DNA of 64,000 bases from Cylindrodendrum hubeiense (lineage: Eukaryota; Ascomycota; Sordariomycetes; Hypocreales; Nectriaceae): contig JAANBB010000134.1 of NCBI GenBank assembly GCA_014621425.1, positions 25,657 through 89,656 of the forward strand. Reading direction: 5' to 3'. Under the pieces are notes generated by a model, which was not told where the DNA came from, searched no databases, and saw only the letters and a list, made by a program, of their open reading frames with translations. The position numbers and the translations under genes are program-made. Positions 47,488-58,182 of the stretch are shown piece by piece. The number at the start of each line of letters is the position of its first letter. Position 1 is the stretch's first letter.

Positions 47488-47994
47488 ATGATGGCTCAAT
47501 CAAGCCCCCGATCGCGTCAGTTTGTCCTGGCTCCCGCTCCCCTAAGTGCACAATTCCTTGAAGACTCAACAAGCGCTCACAGATGTATCTTCCAAGGCCC
47601 CAAAATTGCGCCCCATCGGTTCAGGCCCTTGAATGCCGTTCCCGGGCGCCCTACCAGTGCAGCTGCACTTCCTGAGCTTCCCTTCCGCACCGGCAACGTT
47701 TTCCAGCCCCAACTATTCTCGCACCGCCCTCGGAACCACCGACCTCAGCCTTTGGAGATAGAAGCCTGCCTCAAGTACACAGATCATTATGACTACTTCG
47801 ATGCGCGGAGTCCGTCTTACAGCGAACCTCGCACCTCTACTAAACCCAGCCAAGACAAGCGCGAGTCTAACAATTTATGCGAGGACGTCTGGTTCATTAT
47901 AAAGAGCGCCTCTCTTGTTGTCGGGCTCTACATGGCAGTAATATGGATCATCCAAGCTTACGGGGCATTCCTGGAATATGGGCTCCCTATTTGA
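47488..47994 (+). CDS. Small predicted membrane protein
   Basis: 168 aa from the tandem ATGATG at 47488 (MMAQSSPRSRQFVLAPAPLS). The frame is open another 70 codons upstream, but that part has no obvious start. Residues 1-125 are polar, Pro/Arg-rich and likely disordered. Residues about 130-160 (VWFIIKSASLVVGLYMAVIW) form one clear hydrophobic helix, and the protein ends with a short tail (GAFLEYGLPI). No signal peptide at the N-terminus, so a tail-proximal anchor with N-terminus in the cytosol is likely. I do not recognise it, and with no domain and a single exon it could be a lineage-specific gene or a chance frame. Confidence 0.45.
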   Translation: MMAQSSPRSRQFVLAPAPLSAQFLEDSTSAHRCIFQGPKIAPHRFRPLNAVPGRPTSAAALPELPFRTGNVFQPQLFSHRPRNHRPQPLEIEACLKYTDHYDYFDARSPSYSEPRTSTKPSQDKRESNNLCEDVWFIIKSASLVVGLYMAVIWIIQAYGAFLEYGLPI

Positions 47995-48317
47995 CGAGAC
48001 GGAGGTGTCTTATTCTATGTCTTGCATTCTAATTATTAATATTTGGAAGGGTCACAGTATCGCAAGTGGACAAGGGGCAGCGATATATATAGCATGTCTC
48101 ATGGCTAGCCATTGATAAAATACGGCGGGAATAAACGGCGTCTTGCAACTAAAGAACGGATATGACCTGGGATTAAAGAGCAATAAAAATTGATAAATTA
48201 ATTGGATATATATAACACTCAGAACCAGCCATCGTTATTCCAGGTACTCATGCAAGAGACCACCCGCCAGTTCGCCCCAACTCCAAAAACGATTCGTGAT
48301 ACATTAAAAGTGCGACT
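47995..48317. other. Intergenic region between convergent genes
   Basis: 323 bp of A/T-rich DNA with AATTATTAATAT and ATAAAATACG stretches, suitable as 3' untranslated and polyadenylation sequence for both neighbours. No coding potential. Confidence 0.5.
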
Positions 48318-50182
48318 TCAGTCCTCCTTCTCCTGGTTCTCCTCTTCATCCTCATCTTCATCCACGCTCCAATCTCTCCATCCCTCGCCTCTCACCCAGC
48401 TCATGCCCTTGCGCCAGTTGCCCTCGCGGATCGCCTGGGCATCACGCTCATAGACAACGCCCGTCACCATGAGGGCCAGCATAAAGACCCAAACGTCGCC
48501 ACCCTTCATGCTCTTCCACCAGCGTCGCTTAACGCCAACCTTCCAGAGGCTGTCGACGCTCATGCGCGCCGTATACAGGAAGATGCCGCGGCCGTGGCGG
48601 CGCTCGACCCAGGCCCAGAGACCCGCGAAGAAGCCGCCCAAGAAGAAGCGTTGAGTGGCGAGCACGTGGCGCGGGAGCCAGGTCTGGAAGAAGCAGATCG
48701 AAGCCCAAGCGGTAGAAATGGCACCAGTCGCGTAGGTGGACGAGCGGAGGGCCGAGGAGATGATGCGCTGGAGGGTCGCCAGGGGGCTGTGATACAGCGT
48801 TGAGAACCGGGGAACAACAGTGAGGGCGGAGTAGATGACGACAAAGAAGCGAGCCAGCGGCGGGAACGTGTTGAGCCAGAAAGTAAGATAGTTCCGGGCG
48901 CAGGACGGGTCGGAAGGGTGGAGGGCTGCGCACGACAGCGAGGTGATGAGTGGGTGTGCTCGGGAGGTTAACGGCGCAATCGCACTGAGAGTAGCGGGGA
49001 GGACGTCAATCTTGTTGGGGAACAAAGTCGGCGAGATGTAGGCACTATCGCAATGTCAGTTAAGGAGTCCTAAGAAGTGGTTCAAGCAAGGTAGACATAC
49101 GGCCAGTTGAGGCGCGCCATCTGGGCCAGACTATCCACAACCTGGGACGTCTGGGGCCACTTGAGGGTGGCCGGCCAGTCCTGCGGGCGCATGTGCAGAT
49201 AAGCCGAAGAGCTCTTGAAGATGAAGTCTCCGATGGGCTATCATCACAGTTAGTGTCTATATCCTTATCACGGCCCATCCAGATATCCAATTTAGGACTA
49301 CTGACCTTAGGGAAACAGTCACGGTCGAAGACGGCAGCATGGAGAAGCTGACCATACGCCAGCGGCTGGAACATCCAGCTTCCCCACCACCAAGGACGCT
49401 CCATGGGGATGCCGTTCTTGAGACCCCAGATAAGGCCCTCGCCCTCGAACAGGTTCCAGCCAAACTCGAGCGCCCGGAAGGCGGCATAGATGGCAATAGT
49501 GACACGCATCTTCTCGGGAGGGAAAATGCCCAGAGCGAGACCTGCGAATGATGCACCAACGGCGGGGGCATATGGCGAGGTGAGCGTGGCGGCGGTTCGC
49601 GGGTTGCGCAATCGAAATGGCTCGACCGTGGGATCGAGTAGGTGCACACGCAGTCGGGTGAGGAAGCGGAAAAGGAGCCGGTAGAGGAAGAGGATAGTCG
49701 AGAGGGATAACGATAGCCTCAGCGCGACAGACTTGTAGAAGGGCTTCTTCTTGACATTCGCATTCGCACTGTTGTTGATGTCGCTGGTTAGCTACAACGC
49801 CCTTAATTCATCTGCAGTAAGGGTCGACTTACTCCTTATCGCCCATGCGCTTCTTGATGACATCCAAACCCTTCATACCAAGGAACGTGCCGACGAAGAC
49901 GCGGAGCGCATGACGGATCGTCCTGGCATTGTAGTCATCCCCTCCCTTGGGAGGCTGGAGGGCCTTCTCGACACGGGCTGGAGCCGGGGTTGAGCGCCGG
50001 AGGACACGGGATCGCGATATGATGTATTTGTGTAGGGAAGCATATTCGCGCGCCGATATTGTATAGCGCAAGGCGTTGCGCAGAATGGGATCGGAGGCGG
50101 CTCTCGATGAGGATGTGGATGAGGCTCCGATAGAAGCTGGTCGCGCCCGGGAGGGATCGCCAGATTGTGTGGGTGACGCCAT
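48318..50182 (-). CDS. TMEM135-like integral membrane protein
   Basis: Four exons on the minus strand: 50182-49833, 49768-49306, 49237-49101 and 49044-48318, 558 aa. Donors are gtaagt, gtcagt and gtatgt; acceptors are aacag, gatag and gatag; phases 2, 0 and 2 agree. The N-terminus is Ser/Arg-rich, followed by HALRVFVGTFLGMKGLDVIK. A hydrophobic central region holds ALGIFPPEKMRVTIAIYAAF, PWWWGSWMFQPLAYGQLLHA, DRDCFPK, FIFKSSSAYL and later FFLGGFFAGLWAWVERRHGR. The last motif and the FPK motif match TMEM135 family proteins, which are distantly Tim17-like and associated with peroxisomes and mitochondria in animals. The tail is strongly acidic (DEDEDEEENQEKED). The fungal function is not established. 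Confidence 0.8.
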
Positions 50183-52390
50183 TGTCGGGTCGAAGGTCGA
50201 ATGGATGGGTATCGCAGAGACAAGAGAAATAAATATTATGGTGAATTAGAGTGATGGTAAGAGGCTCTCGATCGCGTGCTCGTTCCTGTATCGCTCGGGG
50301 TCGATATCCGGCCTGAATGGTCGTTATCGGGAGCTCACGATGTCGCAGAGGCACGAGCTCCAAAGGCGCGGCGCATCGGGGCAGCCGTGGACAGCATCAA
50401 GGAAGCGAGATGGCGTGGCGGGCTCGTTGCGATTCGATGCGGGTTGAAGGGATCGTGATACAGCGGCGTTCGAGATTGTTGAAAAGGAGCGACTGGACGA
50501 CGTTGTGTCCTGGTGTGTGGGTTGCAGGTTGTGGGATGCGGGCTGTGTGTCGCGTCAAGCAATTGAAATGTCGAGAAATTGAGCGAGCAGTGGAGAGTGA
50601 GACAGAGCTGAAGGGTGGAGAGGGAGGAGATAAACCCACCCGAGCCAGCTAATCAAGCCTCGGCTCGGCTGGCTGTTTAATGGGCTCCAGCAGATTATGG
50701 GGGGCGGGGCCTAGGGGGGGAAGCGCACCCTCAGCGCATGTGTTAGCGGACTCTTAGCGGCATAGTGCATGATTAGCGGTTGAGCCGATGGGGTCTGGGG
50801 CGGAGTGATTGGGCGATAGGCGGACGGACCCCCAAGGGCACATGCCATGGGATTGCTGTCCATGAATGCAATCCATGGTCGCAATCCATGGGCGCAAGGG
50901 CGCAAGCCATGATCAGCGCGTCAGTGGTGAGGGCGAGATGAGATGCGACGGCATCATGGCTCAGTCCTGCAAGGGTTCCCCACTTTGCCCAGCCCAGGAT
51001 CCCTCATCGAGCCCGCGGACAATTAGCCCAATATACTAATACACCTTCCCACGCCTTGACGTCTTGCTCAAAGGAGCCTCTCCCCCGAATCCAGACACTT
51101 CGACCTGCCTACATAGTGAGTACCTTGACACCAGCCAGCCTAAACCCCTGGCATCCCGCCTCCCTTCTCCTCCCATCCCCTCCCATCCCCTCCTCCCACG
51201 CTTCGTGGCGGCCAGCTGGTCGCATACGGGCCTAGCCACAGAGATCCCGTCAGCCAACCACGCCTCGCATGAAATACCTGGCGTGGCGTGGCATGGCCTC
51301 ATTTCATCTCAGCCCATCACGCACCTGGCCGACATCTCGATTGATTCATGCAGAACCAAGCACGAGCAGCACGAGCAGCACGAGCAGCACGAGCAGCACG
51401 AGCAGCACGAGCAGCACGAGCAGCACACCTCACGACAAGTCACCAAACCTCAACACTAAATGCAAGACACTGCACCCAACGAAACCACACCGCATAGTCA
51501 ATGAGTCAATGGGGTATCAAATCAGTCTTGACCATCATTTCCTACCCTACCACCCAACTAAGGTCTGCTAAGGCTGAATAACGTCCTCAAGGCCCTCCTG
51601 CCAGGTTCTGTCCTCGTTGCCTCCTCCAAATATAACGGGGTAGGCAGCTTGACAAACCCAGGCTTTTCAACTCGTCCATCCTCTGTCCTGTGTCCCGAAA
51701 CTTCGTCCCTTTCAGGCCAGAATTCCTCCTTGCGACCATTGACCAACTCCATCCAGTCCCCTCCGGAATTGCCATTACCTTCCCCACGGGCACTTTAAGG
51801 CATTGATCCAAACCAATCCCATCTCCGGCCCTCTCGTTTTGGTTCCCAAAGATTGGTCGTCATCTTAACCAAAGGTCTTCCGAGCCATGCTTGGGTCACC
51901 TGCATTCATCCATCCACCCCCGATTTCCCTTTTCCTTTCCCTTTTCCGTTTCCAACGCCCGGCCTTCATCTCTCATACAAACGTCTCCCGTTTTAGGTGC
52001 AATCCAGACTTTTGTTTCGTAACCATGCTCTCCAAGAGCTAGAAGAAACTCGACCGTGGTGGCAACAACCGTTCCACCCAAGCACAATTACTTCCGATGA
52101 GAAGTTCCGAGTAGGCTCCGATTCTGAGACAACCCGGGTCGTCCTCATTCCCATCATGCCTTCTCATCATGAGTATCTGACGGAACCTCAGTCAGAATCC
52201 CGCCCGCGGCAAGCGGGCATTCCTTCCAAATGAGAGTATCAAGTCGGTGTAATTCCCATAGAATTAAGCTAAGCGTAAAAAATGGCAAAAAGGGGAATCA
52301 GTACTTTTGATCGTGATGCAGAACGCACATGCCAACTCGCCATATCGCTGCAAAAATCGTAACTCGTTAGGGCGGCGATTCCCTACTCAC
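50183..52390. other. Intergenic region
   Basis: No gene supported. It includes the promoter of the TMEM135-like gene (50183-50700), repeated 'gcaatccatgg' units (50868-50892), CCCATCCCCT repeats (51170-51195), a 9-bp array (separate entry), and a CT-rich stretch at 51880-51960. The open frame 51064-51459 is mainly the 9-bp array read as (Glu-Gln-His)n and is not accepted as a gene. Confidence 0.5.
51361..51426. repeat. 9-bp tandem repeat, 7.3 copies
   Basis: Seven perfect copies of cacgagcag plus a partial copy. The absence of mismatches points to recent slippage. Confidence 0.95.
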
Positions 52391-54979
52391 TCAGGGATAC
52401 TCGGCCGTTGTGCCGTTCTGGGGATCCTTCGAACAAAGCCACATACGGGCGAGAGTAGGTCCCTCGGGGTTTCCGTACGGCAAGAAATCCTCGAGCCAAC
52501 CCAGGGGAGCAACCCATTGGTCAAAGTATCGTGGCTCCGGAGTAGACAGTTGCTTCAGCATCGACTCCCAGCCCGCAACTCGCCCACCACTGATGGCGTC
52601 CACGGCCTGCAGCCTGCGTCGCTCACGCTCAGCCACCGCATCTTTGATGATCCGATGTCGGTTTTCCAGGTCTATCCATCTGTTGGCATTGTTCGAGGCC
52701 GGGGATTCGAGCGCGATCTTGAGATGCGTGAAGGGGAGGTTGAGCAAGATCCGCGAAATGATGGCGTGAGATGGTGGCTGGCCTAGCTGGGAAGCCTCCG
52801 GGTTTTCCGCGACCGAGTTCTTACCCTCTGCCAAGGAGAGGTCTCCGAATTGGATGCCAGTAATCTGCTGGGACCGGCGGTTTCTGCCCATGTGCAGCGA
52901 GGTTCCACGGGCGATTGCAGGCGGGGAATGCTTCTGGACCATGGGAGTGGCCGGCGGGGTGGGGTAAGACGGCAATCGACGGAACTTCTCTGGATCCGCA
53001 ATCGACGTATCAAGGATGAAGTTCGAAGGGAGGTTGTTGATGATGAAGTTTACAATTTCATTCAAGATTCCTCGGGATCCGTTTCCATACTTGTAAGTGT
53101 CGTAAGAGCCCATGTCAATGTGATCTTCGAGGGCAAACTCAAGCGCTCGCTCCACGGTCTGCCAGTTGATAAGCTGAAAGGCAATCTCACAACCTCGCCG
53201 CGTGACGGCCTCCCAGCCAAGGAGATGTCCAGCAGCGGCATAGGACAGTGCAAAGTCCAACCGCTCAGTCGTCGAGCCAAAGTCGGCGACATCGCCCTGT
53301 TTAGCGCCAGCGGGAGACGGAGGGATCGAGAAGAGAGGGAGTCCATAAAGGCGCTGAACAGCGAGGTAGAACGAGTCGGATCGGATCCACTTGCTCTTGG
53401 TCTCGAGAGTAATAGTTGGCAGGGAGGGGAAACCGGGACTCGGCTGAGAGGACTGTTTAGCCAGGAGGCCAGCGAGTTCCATACTGCGAGAAAGTAAGAT
53501 ACGATGACCCGGAAGGCGAACAGGTGGCGCTCGGTCATCCGTATATCGAAGCTCCAAGACGCAATCAGCAAACTCCGGCGCACGAAACTGCTGCTGCAGG
53601 TGTCCAACCAGGCCATCCGCCTCGTCGGTCGTGGGCATCATGTGCGGCGGGGGACCATGGTTCGGCATCATTCGGGGGTACTCAGGGCCACCAAACATTC
53701 TGCCAGGGTGGTTTGGAGAGTCCTCGCCATGCCCTGTGACGCCATTTCGGACAGGTCCTGACTGGTACTGGCCGTACATGCCATTGTCCTCCGGGTGCGA
53801 TGTCTGCGAGTCGTGGAAACTATGCGGGGTGGATGGTCCAAAATTGTTGCCGTAGGGAGGGTATGAATCCATTGGCCCGTATGCCATCGATGGTCGGCCG
53901 TAGTTGTCGAACGTGGTGGCAGGAATCATGTCGCCGCCATAGGGCATCATTGGAGGGAAGCCATTCACGCCGTGTCCCATGTAGGGAGGCCTACCGTCAG
54001 GACCCGGCATCCCCGGAGGAGGAGCAATACCACCAGAGTGCGGAGGCGCGGGGGAGGAGCTTGTGGAACCGTGGAAGGTGCCAAAGTGAATGCTGCCGTT
54101 GCTTGGGTGTGGCTGGTGCATGTGTGGGCCGTTAGGAACATGGGGACGGTGAGCTCGAGGCAAATCGCCGTTCGCAGTCATGGCCAAAGGACGGTTGGCA
54201 GGCTGGAACGAGGGAGGCATCTGGTATCGAGAGGGCGACACAGCAGGAGGAGGCCGGAACTTGGTGGGGTGTTTCGCGGTAGGGTGATCAGCTATTGTGG
54301 AGACGTGAGTACTTGACCGTCTCTCTCCTGACCGAGTCACCTCACCTGGATGGGGCTTCATTTCGTTCTTGGTAGCAACACCGTTGGGTTTCTCAGGTAT
54401 ATCGTTGGGAGCTTGGGCGTGAACAGTAGCCTTGGGCGCGACGGTGGGCTGATCGATATGGTCCGGGGTCGAGGCAACTTTAGGAGCATCGTCCAGCTCG
54501 CTAGTAGAGGCTTGTTCGGAGATGGATGCGACTATAAGAGCGGGAGAAGTGTTAGCTAAAAAGCAAGCATAGATTGGATTGTTTGAGACAAGAGCAAACA
54601 TCCGTTCCGTCGTCTGGTACGTACCGGAAAGGTCCCGGTGGTTCGCATCCACTGCGCCGTCGTTTGTCTCGGGCCCGTTTGCGGGTTGGGAGTCATTCCC
54701 AAGCTTCGCGGCCGGTCTCACAGCAGCCGCAGCGGCCGCCGCAACAGAAGCCTTGGCATCCTTCTTTATCTTGGCAGTCGCAGAGCCGTTTGTAAGCTTC
54801 GTCTCGGATCGTGAATCAGCCGGCGGCGGCGAGTTAACGGAAGTAGAGGCGGCGGCAGCGGCAGCTGCCTGACGCTTCACATGGGGCAGGGGAATGGCGG
54901 GCACGACAGGCTTGGACGGTTGGGCCAGCTTGCTGCCTCCGTGCCTGCGCGGCTTCGCAGAGCCGTTGACGGGCGCCAT
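52391..54979 (-). CDS. BTB/POZ-domain protein
   Basis: The minus-strand frame is open over its full length (862 codons), but two probable introns lie inside it. The first is 54624-54532 (93 nt, donor gtacgt, branch gctaac, acceptor ttatag). The second is 54345-54292 (54 nt, donor gtgagg, acceptor aatag). Spliced, the protein has about 813 aa. Residues 1-400 are low complexity: Ala runs, then Pro/His/Gly/Met-rich sequence. A BTB-like fold starts at about residue 410: QQFRAPEFADCVLELRY, VRLPGHRILLSRSMELAGLL, YLAVQRLYGLPLF, ALSYAAAGHLLGW. A helical region (GILNEIVNFIINNLPSNFIL) follows. BTB domains mediate dimerisation or Cul3 binding; no DNA-binding motif is visible. The N-terminal ATG context (GCCATGG, reading on the minus strand) is good. 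Confidence 0.8.
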   Translation of the reverse strand: MAPVNGSAKPRRHGGSKLAQPSKPVVPAIPLPHVKRQAAAAAAASTSVNSPPPADSRSETKLTNGSATAKIKKDAKASVAAAAAAAVRPAAKLGNDSQPANGPETNDGAVDANHRDLSGTYQTTERMFALVSNNPIYACFLANTSPALIVASISEQASTSELDDAPKVASTPDHIDQPTVAPKATVHAQAPNDIPEKPNGVATKNEMKPHPGEVTRSGERRSSTHVSTIADHPTAKHPTKFRPPPAVSPSRYQMPPSFQPANRPLAMTANGDLPRAHRPHVPNGPHMHQPHPSNGSIHFGTFHGSTSSSPAPPHSGGIAPPPGMPGPDGRPPYMGHGVNGFPPMMPYGGDMIPATTFDNYGRPSMAYGPMDSYPPYGNNFGPSTPHSFHDSQTSHPEDNGMYGQYQSGPVRNGVTGHGEDSPNHPGRMFGGPEYPRMMPNHGPPPHMMPTTDEADGLVGHLQQQFRAPEFADCVLELRYTDDRAPPVRLPGHRILLSRSMELAGLLAKQSSQPSPGFPSLPTITLETKSKWIRSDSFYLAVQRLYGLPLFSIPPSPAGAKQGDVADFGSTTERLDFALSYAAAGHLLGWEAVTRRGCEIAFQLINWQTVERALEFALEDHIDMGSYDTYKYGNGSRGILNEIVNFIINNLPSNFILDTSIADPEKFRRLPSYPTPPATPMVQKHSPPAIARGTSLHMGRNRRSQQITGIQFGDLSLAEGKNSVAENPEASQLGQPPSHAIISRILLNLPFTHLKIALESPASNNANRWIDLENRHRIIKDAVAERERRRLQAVDAISGGRVAGWESMLKQLSTPEPRYFDQWVAPLGWLEDFLPYGNPEGPTLARMWLCSKDPQNGTTAEYP

Positions 54980-56819
54980 GGTATAGTATTCGTCGGGTCG
55001 GATTGGGAGTCGGCGTGGTTGTCGTCGAGAGAATCAAAGCCCGCGCCAGACCTCGAGGTGGGCTTGCGGAGGAGGAGAGGGGAGGCTCTAGGGATCCCGA
55101 GCAGGAGGAGGCATGGGGCCAGCGGGTCGTCGGGGCTTGTTGGCTGCAGCTGGACTAGGCCAGGGCCGGGGAGGCGAAAAAATGGAGAATGGATACGGTA
55201 GGCGGTAGGCAGGCCTCCCCGAAGTGTCGATGCGGGGGGAGGACCAAGGTGAGGGCGAAGGTTGGAGGTTGAAGTTGAAGGTCGATGCAGAGCGACGGCG
55301 GCGGCGATGATGTCGGAGATGGTGCTCTAGGCCCTTGTTTGGCCCTTTCCTCGTCCAACGGCTCCCCGGCTTTCGTCACAATTTTTTTTTCCAGTGCGAA
55401 ACCACCCCCGCGCGTAAAGTGGCTAGTGGGCTTCACTGGACACGCCGCCCTAAATAAGGTACCCAGCCCAACTGTGGAGAGACTAGCACCATCTCCCGTA
55501 GAAGCTCCTAGAGCCCCAAGTACCGCCGCGTGTGCGACGAGCCCTGTGCCGGCTGAAATTCGGCTTTTGATACCTAGGTACCTAATTGACTGCCCGCTGC
55601 GTGGTGGGGTTCACTCTGCGATGCCGTCGACACCAGTGGTTCAGTGATTCAGTGATTCAGTGTCGTGGTTCTCCCGCGAGTTCTCATTTCACCGCCACCG
55701 CTCATGATTTATATAAACTGCTTCTCTCAGCACTAAGTATTGCTGCATAATCAATCCCCTTATCCAACTTCCACATGTTTCGAGAATGGCACAGTGATCG
55801 ACACCTCACTCGATCTCACACAACTAGGTCAGCACAGTAAAGCATATGACCTCACTTGGTATCTAATCGCGATCCTCAAATAAGCGGCTGTAGGTAACAC
55901 CAAACCAGGCAGACAACCCTTTATCAGGGACCAAACAAAACTGTTGTTTTCTAATCCCCAACCGCCATCGATGGTGATTTCCGGAAGTGCCGGTACTATT
56001 AAACTTCTCAGGTGCCTCTCTAATCCTTTATTGGTGTAGAAGGGTTTACACCCTCAACGACAGCGAATGTTTCCATCCTCCCCTACCCTATGTTTACAGG
56101 CTGTATTCGCCGCGGGGTTCCTTATCTCTCTCTTTTCGTAACACACGTCACCGGGTTCCGAAAGTATTCCGGTTTGCCAAGAATTTGTCACTTCATAAGC
56201 CACCTAGCCCTGTGGTCATCACGGCTTAGCAATGTAGATAAGAAATCTTGGAGTAATCCGCCTAAGCCGTTCGCATGCGGCCTCCATCCGTTTCCTGCGA
56301 ACTCCAACTTGAAATTCTGCAGGTTTGTCCAAGGATACCTGTGTGGCTAAAATCTTGCATAAACCAGGTAATTGTTTGATCAGCATCTGTTGAGTCTATC
56401 AATGCCGACTCAACAAATGATCGCTCCAGGGTAGGATTCGATATTAATCGACGAGCTCAAACTGCAACGCATCATCACTACGCACTTACACCGGCTTATC
56501 ACCCAATTGCTCACTGTGAGAGGAGATTCATTTATGACCGCTGTTATTACTGCCTGCGATATCCCCAACTGCCCGCTTGAGTAGTCTAACCGCCACCCAT
56601 GCCCAACGCGAGCCCAACGATCCCCTAGCTTTGCCACCACATTCAACTCCATTCGCCAAAGACCAAGTGAAGACTGTATCGTGTGCCGTAGAACGCCATA
56701 CCGAAGACGCGAGTCTTCTGATATCTGGGTCGAAAAACCATACCCGGCGCCCGTGCAAGAATCATTACAAAGTAAAATCAAAGAGTGCTGGCAAAACGCA
56801 GCATTATGCAGCCCAATTA
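54980..56819. other. Intergenic region
   Basis: No gene supported. The first 500 bp are GC-rich and pyrimidine-rich on the minus strand, consistent with the BTB gene leader and promoter. A T9 run lies at 55381-55390. The direct repeat gtgattca occurs at 55640-55660. The rest is A/T-rich. Confidence 0.5.
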
Positions 56820-57740
56820 CTATGACGAGCTGCTCCCATCACCGCTGACGATTCGTGCGATGAGAACGTAGATGAAAATGGCGGCTCCCGCAACAAGGAG
56901 CTTGTTGCGGTAGATCCAACCGGTTCCGGCTTCCCGTTGCTGGACAACAGCGTCCACAACGGCTTGTGCCTGGTGGCCGCTACCCGACGCAGCGATTCCC
57001 AGCTGGGGACGACAAGAGGCGGCGTTGTCGCTGTCTAATCGGGTTCCTGTTACAGGGTCGACCTTGTTCTTCTTGATCCACTCCCAGTTCTCAACATCGA
57101 CGTCAGCCCACTCGGCTCGGAACTTGGCGCCGCCATCACCGGCCTTGACGTTGCCCTTCATTGCGGGGTTGGCCTTCGAGTTGGAGCCGTTGCCGGTCGA
57201 GTTCCACCACCGGGATCGTGAGGCAAGGTAGCGTCGTTCGGCCGCGGTGCTGGAGACGGAGCCAGTCGTCATTTCTTCACTTGTCATGAAAGAAAGAAGG
57301 CCGATGAGGATAGTGGAGACCTCCCACGCGGGGTTGAAGGACTTGGGGTGGAAGTCGGAGATCGAGAGGCAGAGTCGGGTAGATGGCTGGAATCGGCCGG
57401 ATGGGGTATGCATTCGGATGGCGGGTGGCGCAAACGGATAGTTCGGAGGGAATATGAGCGTACCCCAGTACTGGCCGCCATGGTAGGGAGTTTCCTCAGG
57501 ACCAGTAATTATGTAGTGCCATCTATAACATCAAGGTTAGCCCCAGTATGGTGCCATCAGCAAGACAGGTGAGCCTACTCTAGGATGTTGGACTCGGAGG
57601 GGTGAGCGGTGATGTAAGGCGGCGGGTTCTCGGAGATGGTCTTGTATTCGCGCGTCAACTAAGGAACGGTGTTAGCAAAGGCGCATAATATTCGGTCGTC
57701 GTGGGAAACATGCCCGCTTGTTCGCTGCCTTGCTAGCCAT
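56820..57740 (-). CDS. ubc6: Ubiquitin-conjugating enzyme E2, Ubc6 (ER-anchored)
   Basis: Three exons: 57740-57714, 57658-57579 and 57522-56820, 269 aa. The UBC core starts MASKAANKRLTREYKTISEN, with HPSESNILEWHYIITGPE, GGQYWGTLIFPSEYPF and the active site RLCLSISDFHP at Cys87, the same position as in yeast Ubc6. The core is followed by a long polar linker, then a C-terminal hydrophobic anchor (about 244-261, LLVAGAAIFIYVLIARIV), giving a tail-anchored protein of the ER/nuclear envelope acting in ER-associated degradation. Intron 2 is ordinary (gtaggc / gttatag, branch gctaac). Intron 1 (57713-57659, branch gctaac, acceptor cttag) must begin with GC (gcatgt), since no GT donor keeps the conserved KR-LTREYK join. 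Confidence 0.95.
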
Positions 57741-58182
57741 GGCGGTGGCGGTCGGGGAGACAGGCGGTTGTCGGTTGGAGACCGGCGGATGTGACCAGAT
57801 TGCTGGTCGCGTGAGGACCAAATGGGTAAGAGTATATCGCTAGGAGTGGCAAGGACAGTCGCAAGGAGAAGAAAGAGCCAAAGAGAAAGAAAAAGACCGC
57901 TGCGAGATGCTCGCTCGGTGGAGTCGATGCGTCGGAAAGTGGAGGTGGTGTAGATGAAAGAAGCATCAGAGAAGGTGTCTTTGAATTGGCGACATCATTT
58001 GGGGGGTCATTCGGTCACCCCCCAGCCGGATGTGCGCCACATGTGGCTGAGGTGTGTTTCCAGAACGGGGACATGCGCCACAGGACTACCGGCCGTTCCT
58101 TGCCGATAGGAGCTGGGGTGTCGAACCACCATCTCGGAAGAGCGTTTCTGAGAAGCAACAGCCGGTTGTTAAACCAGCGACA
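57741..58182. promoter_or_regulatory. Shared divergent promoter, ubc6 / sam50
   Basis: 442 bp separate the head-to-head ATGs. It contains an inverted CCAAT (attgg at 57985-57989) and a perfect 7-bp inverted repeat GGGGGGT / ACCCCCC (58001-58007 and 58017-58023, 9-nt spacer). No other gene is seen. Confidence 0.5.

Noticed and set aside
51064..51459. 131-codon frame with (Glu-Gln-His) repeats
   Set aside because: Its only notable feature is the 9-bp DNA array; the rest is low complexity, and no similar frame flanks the array.
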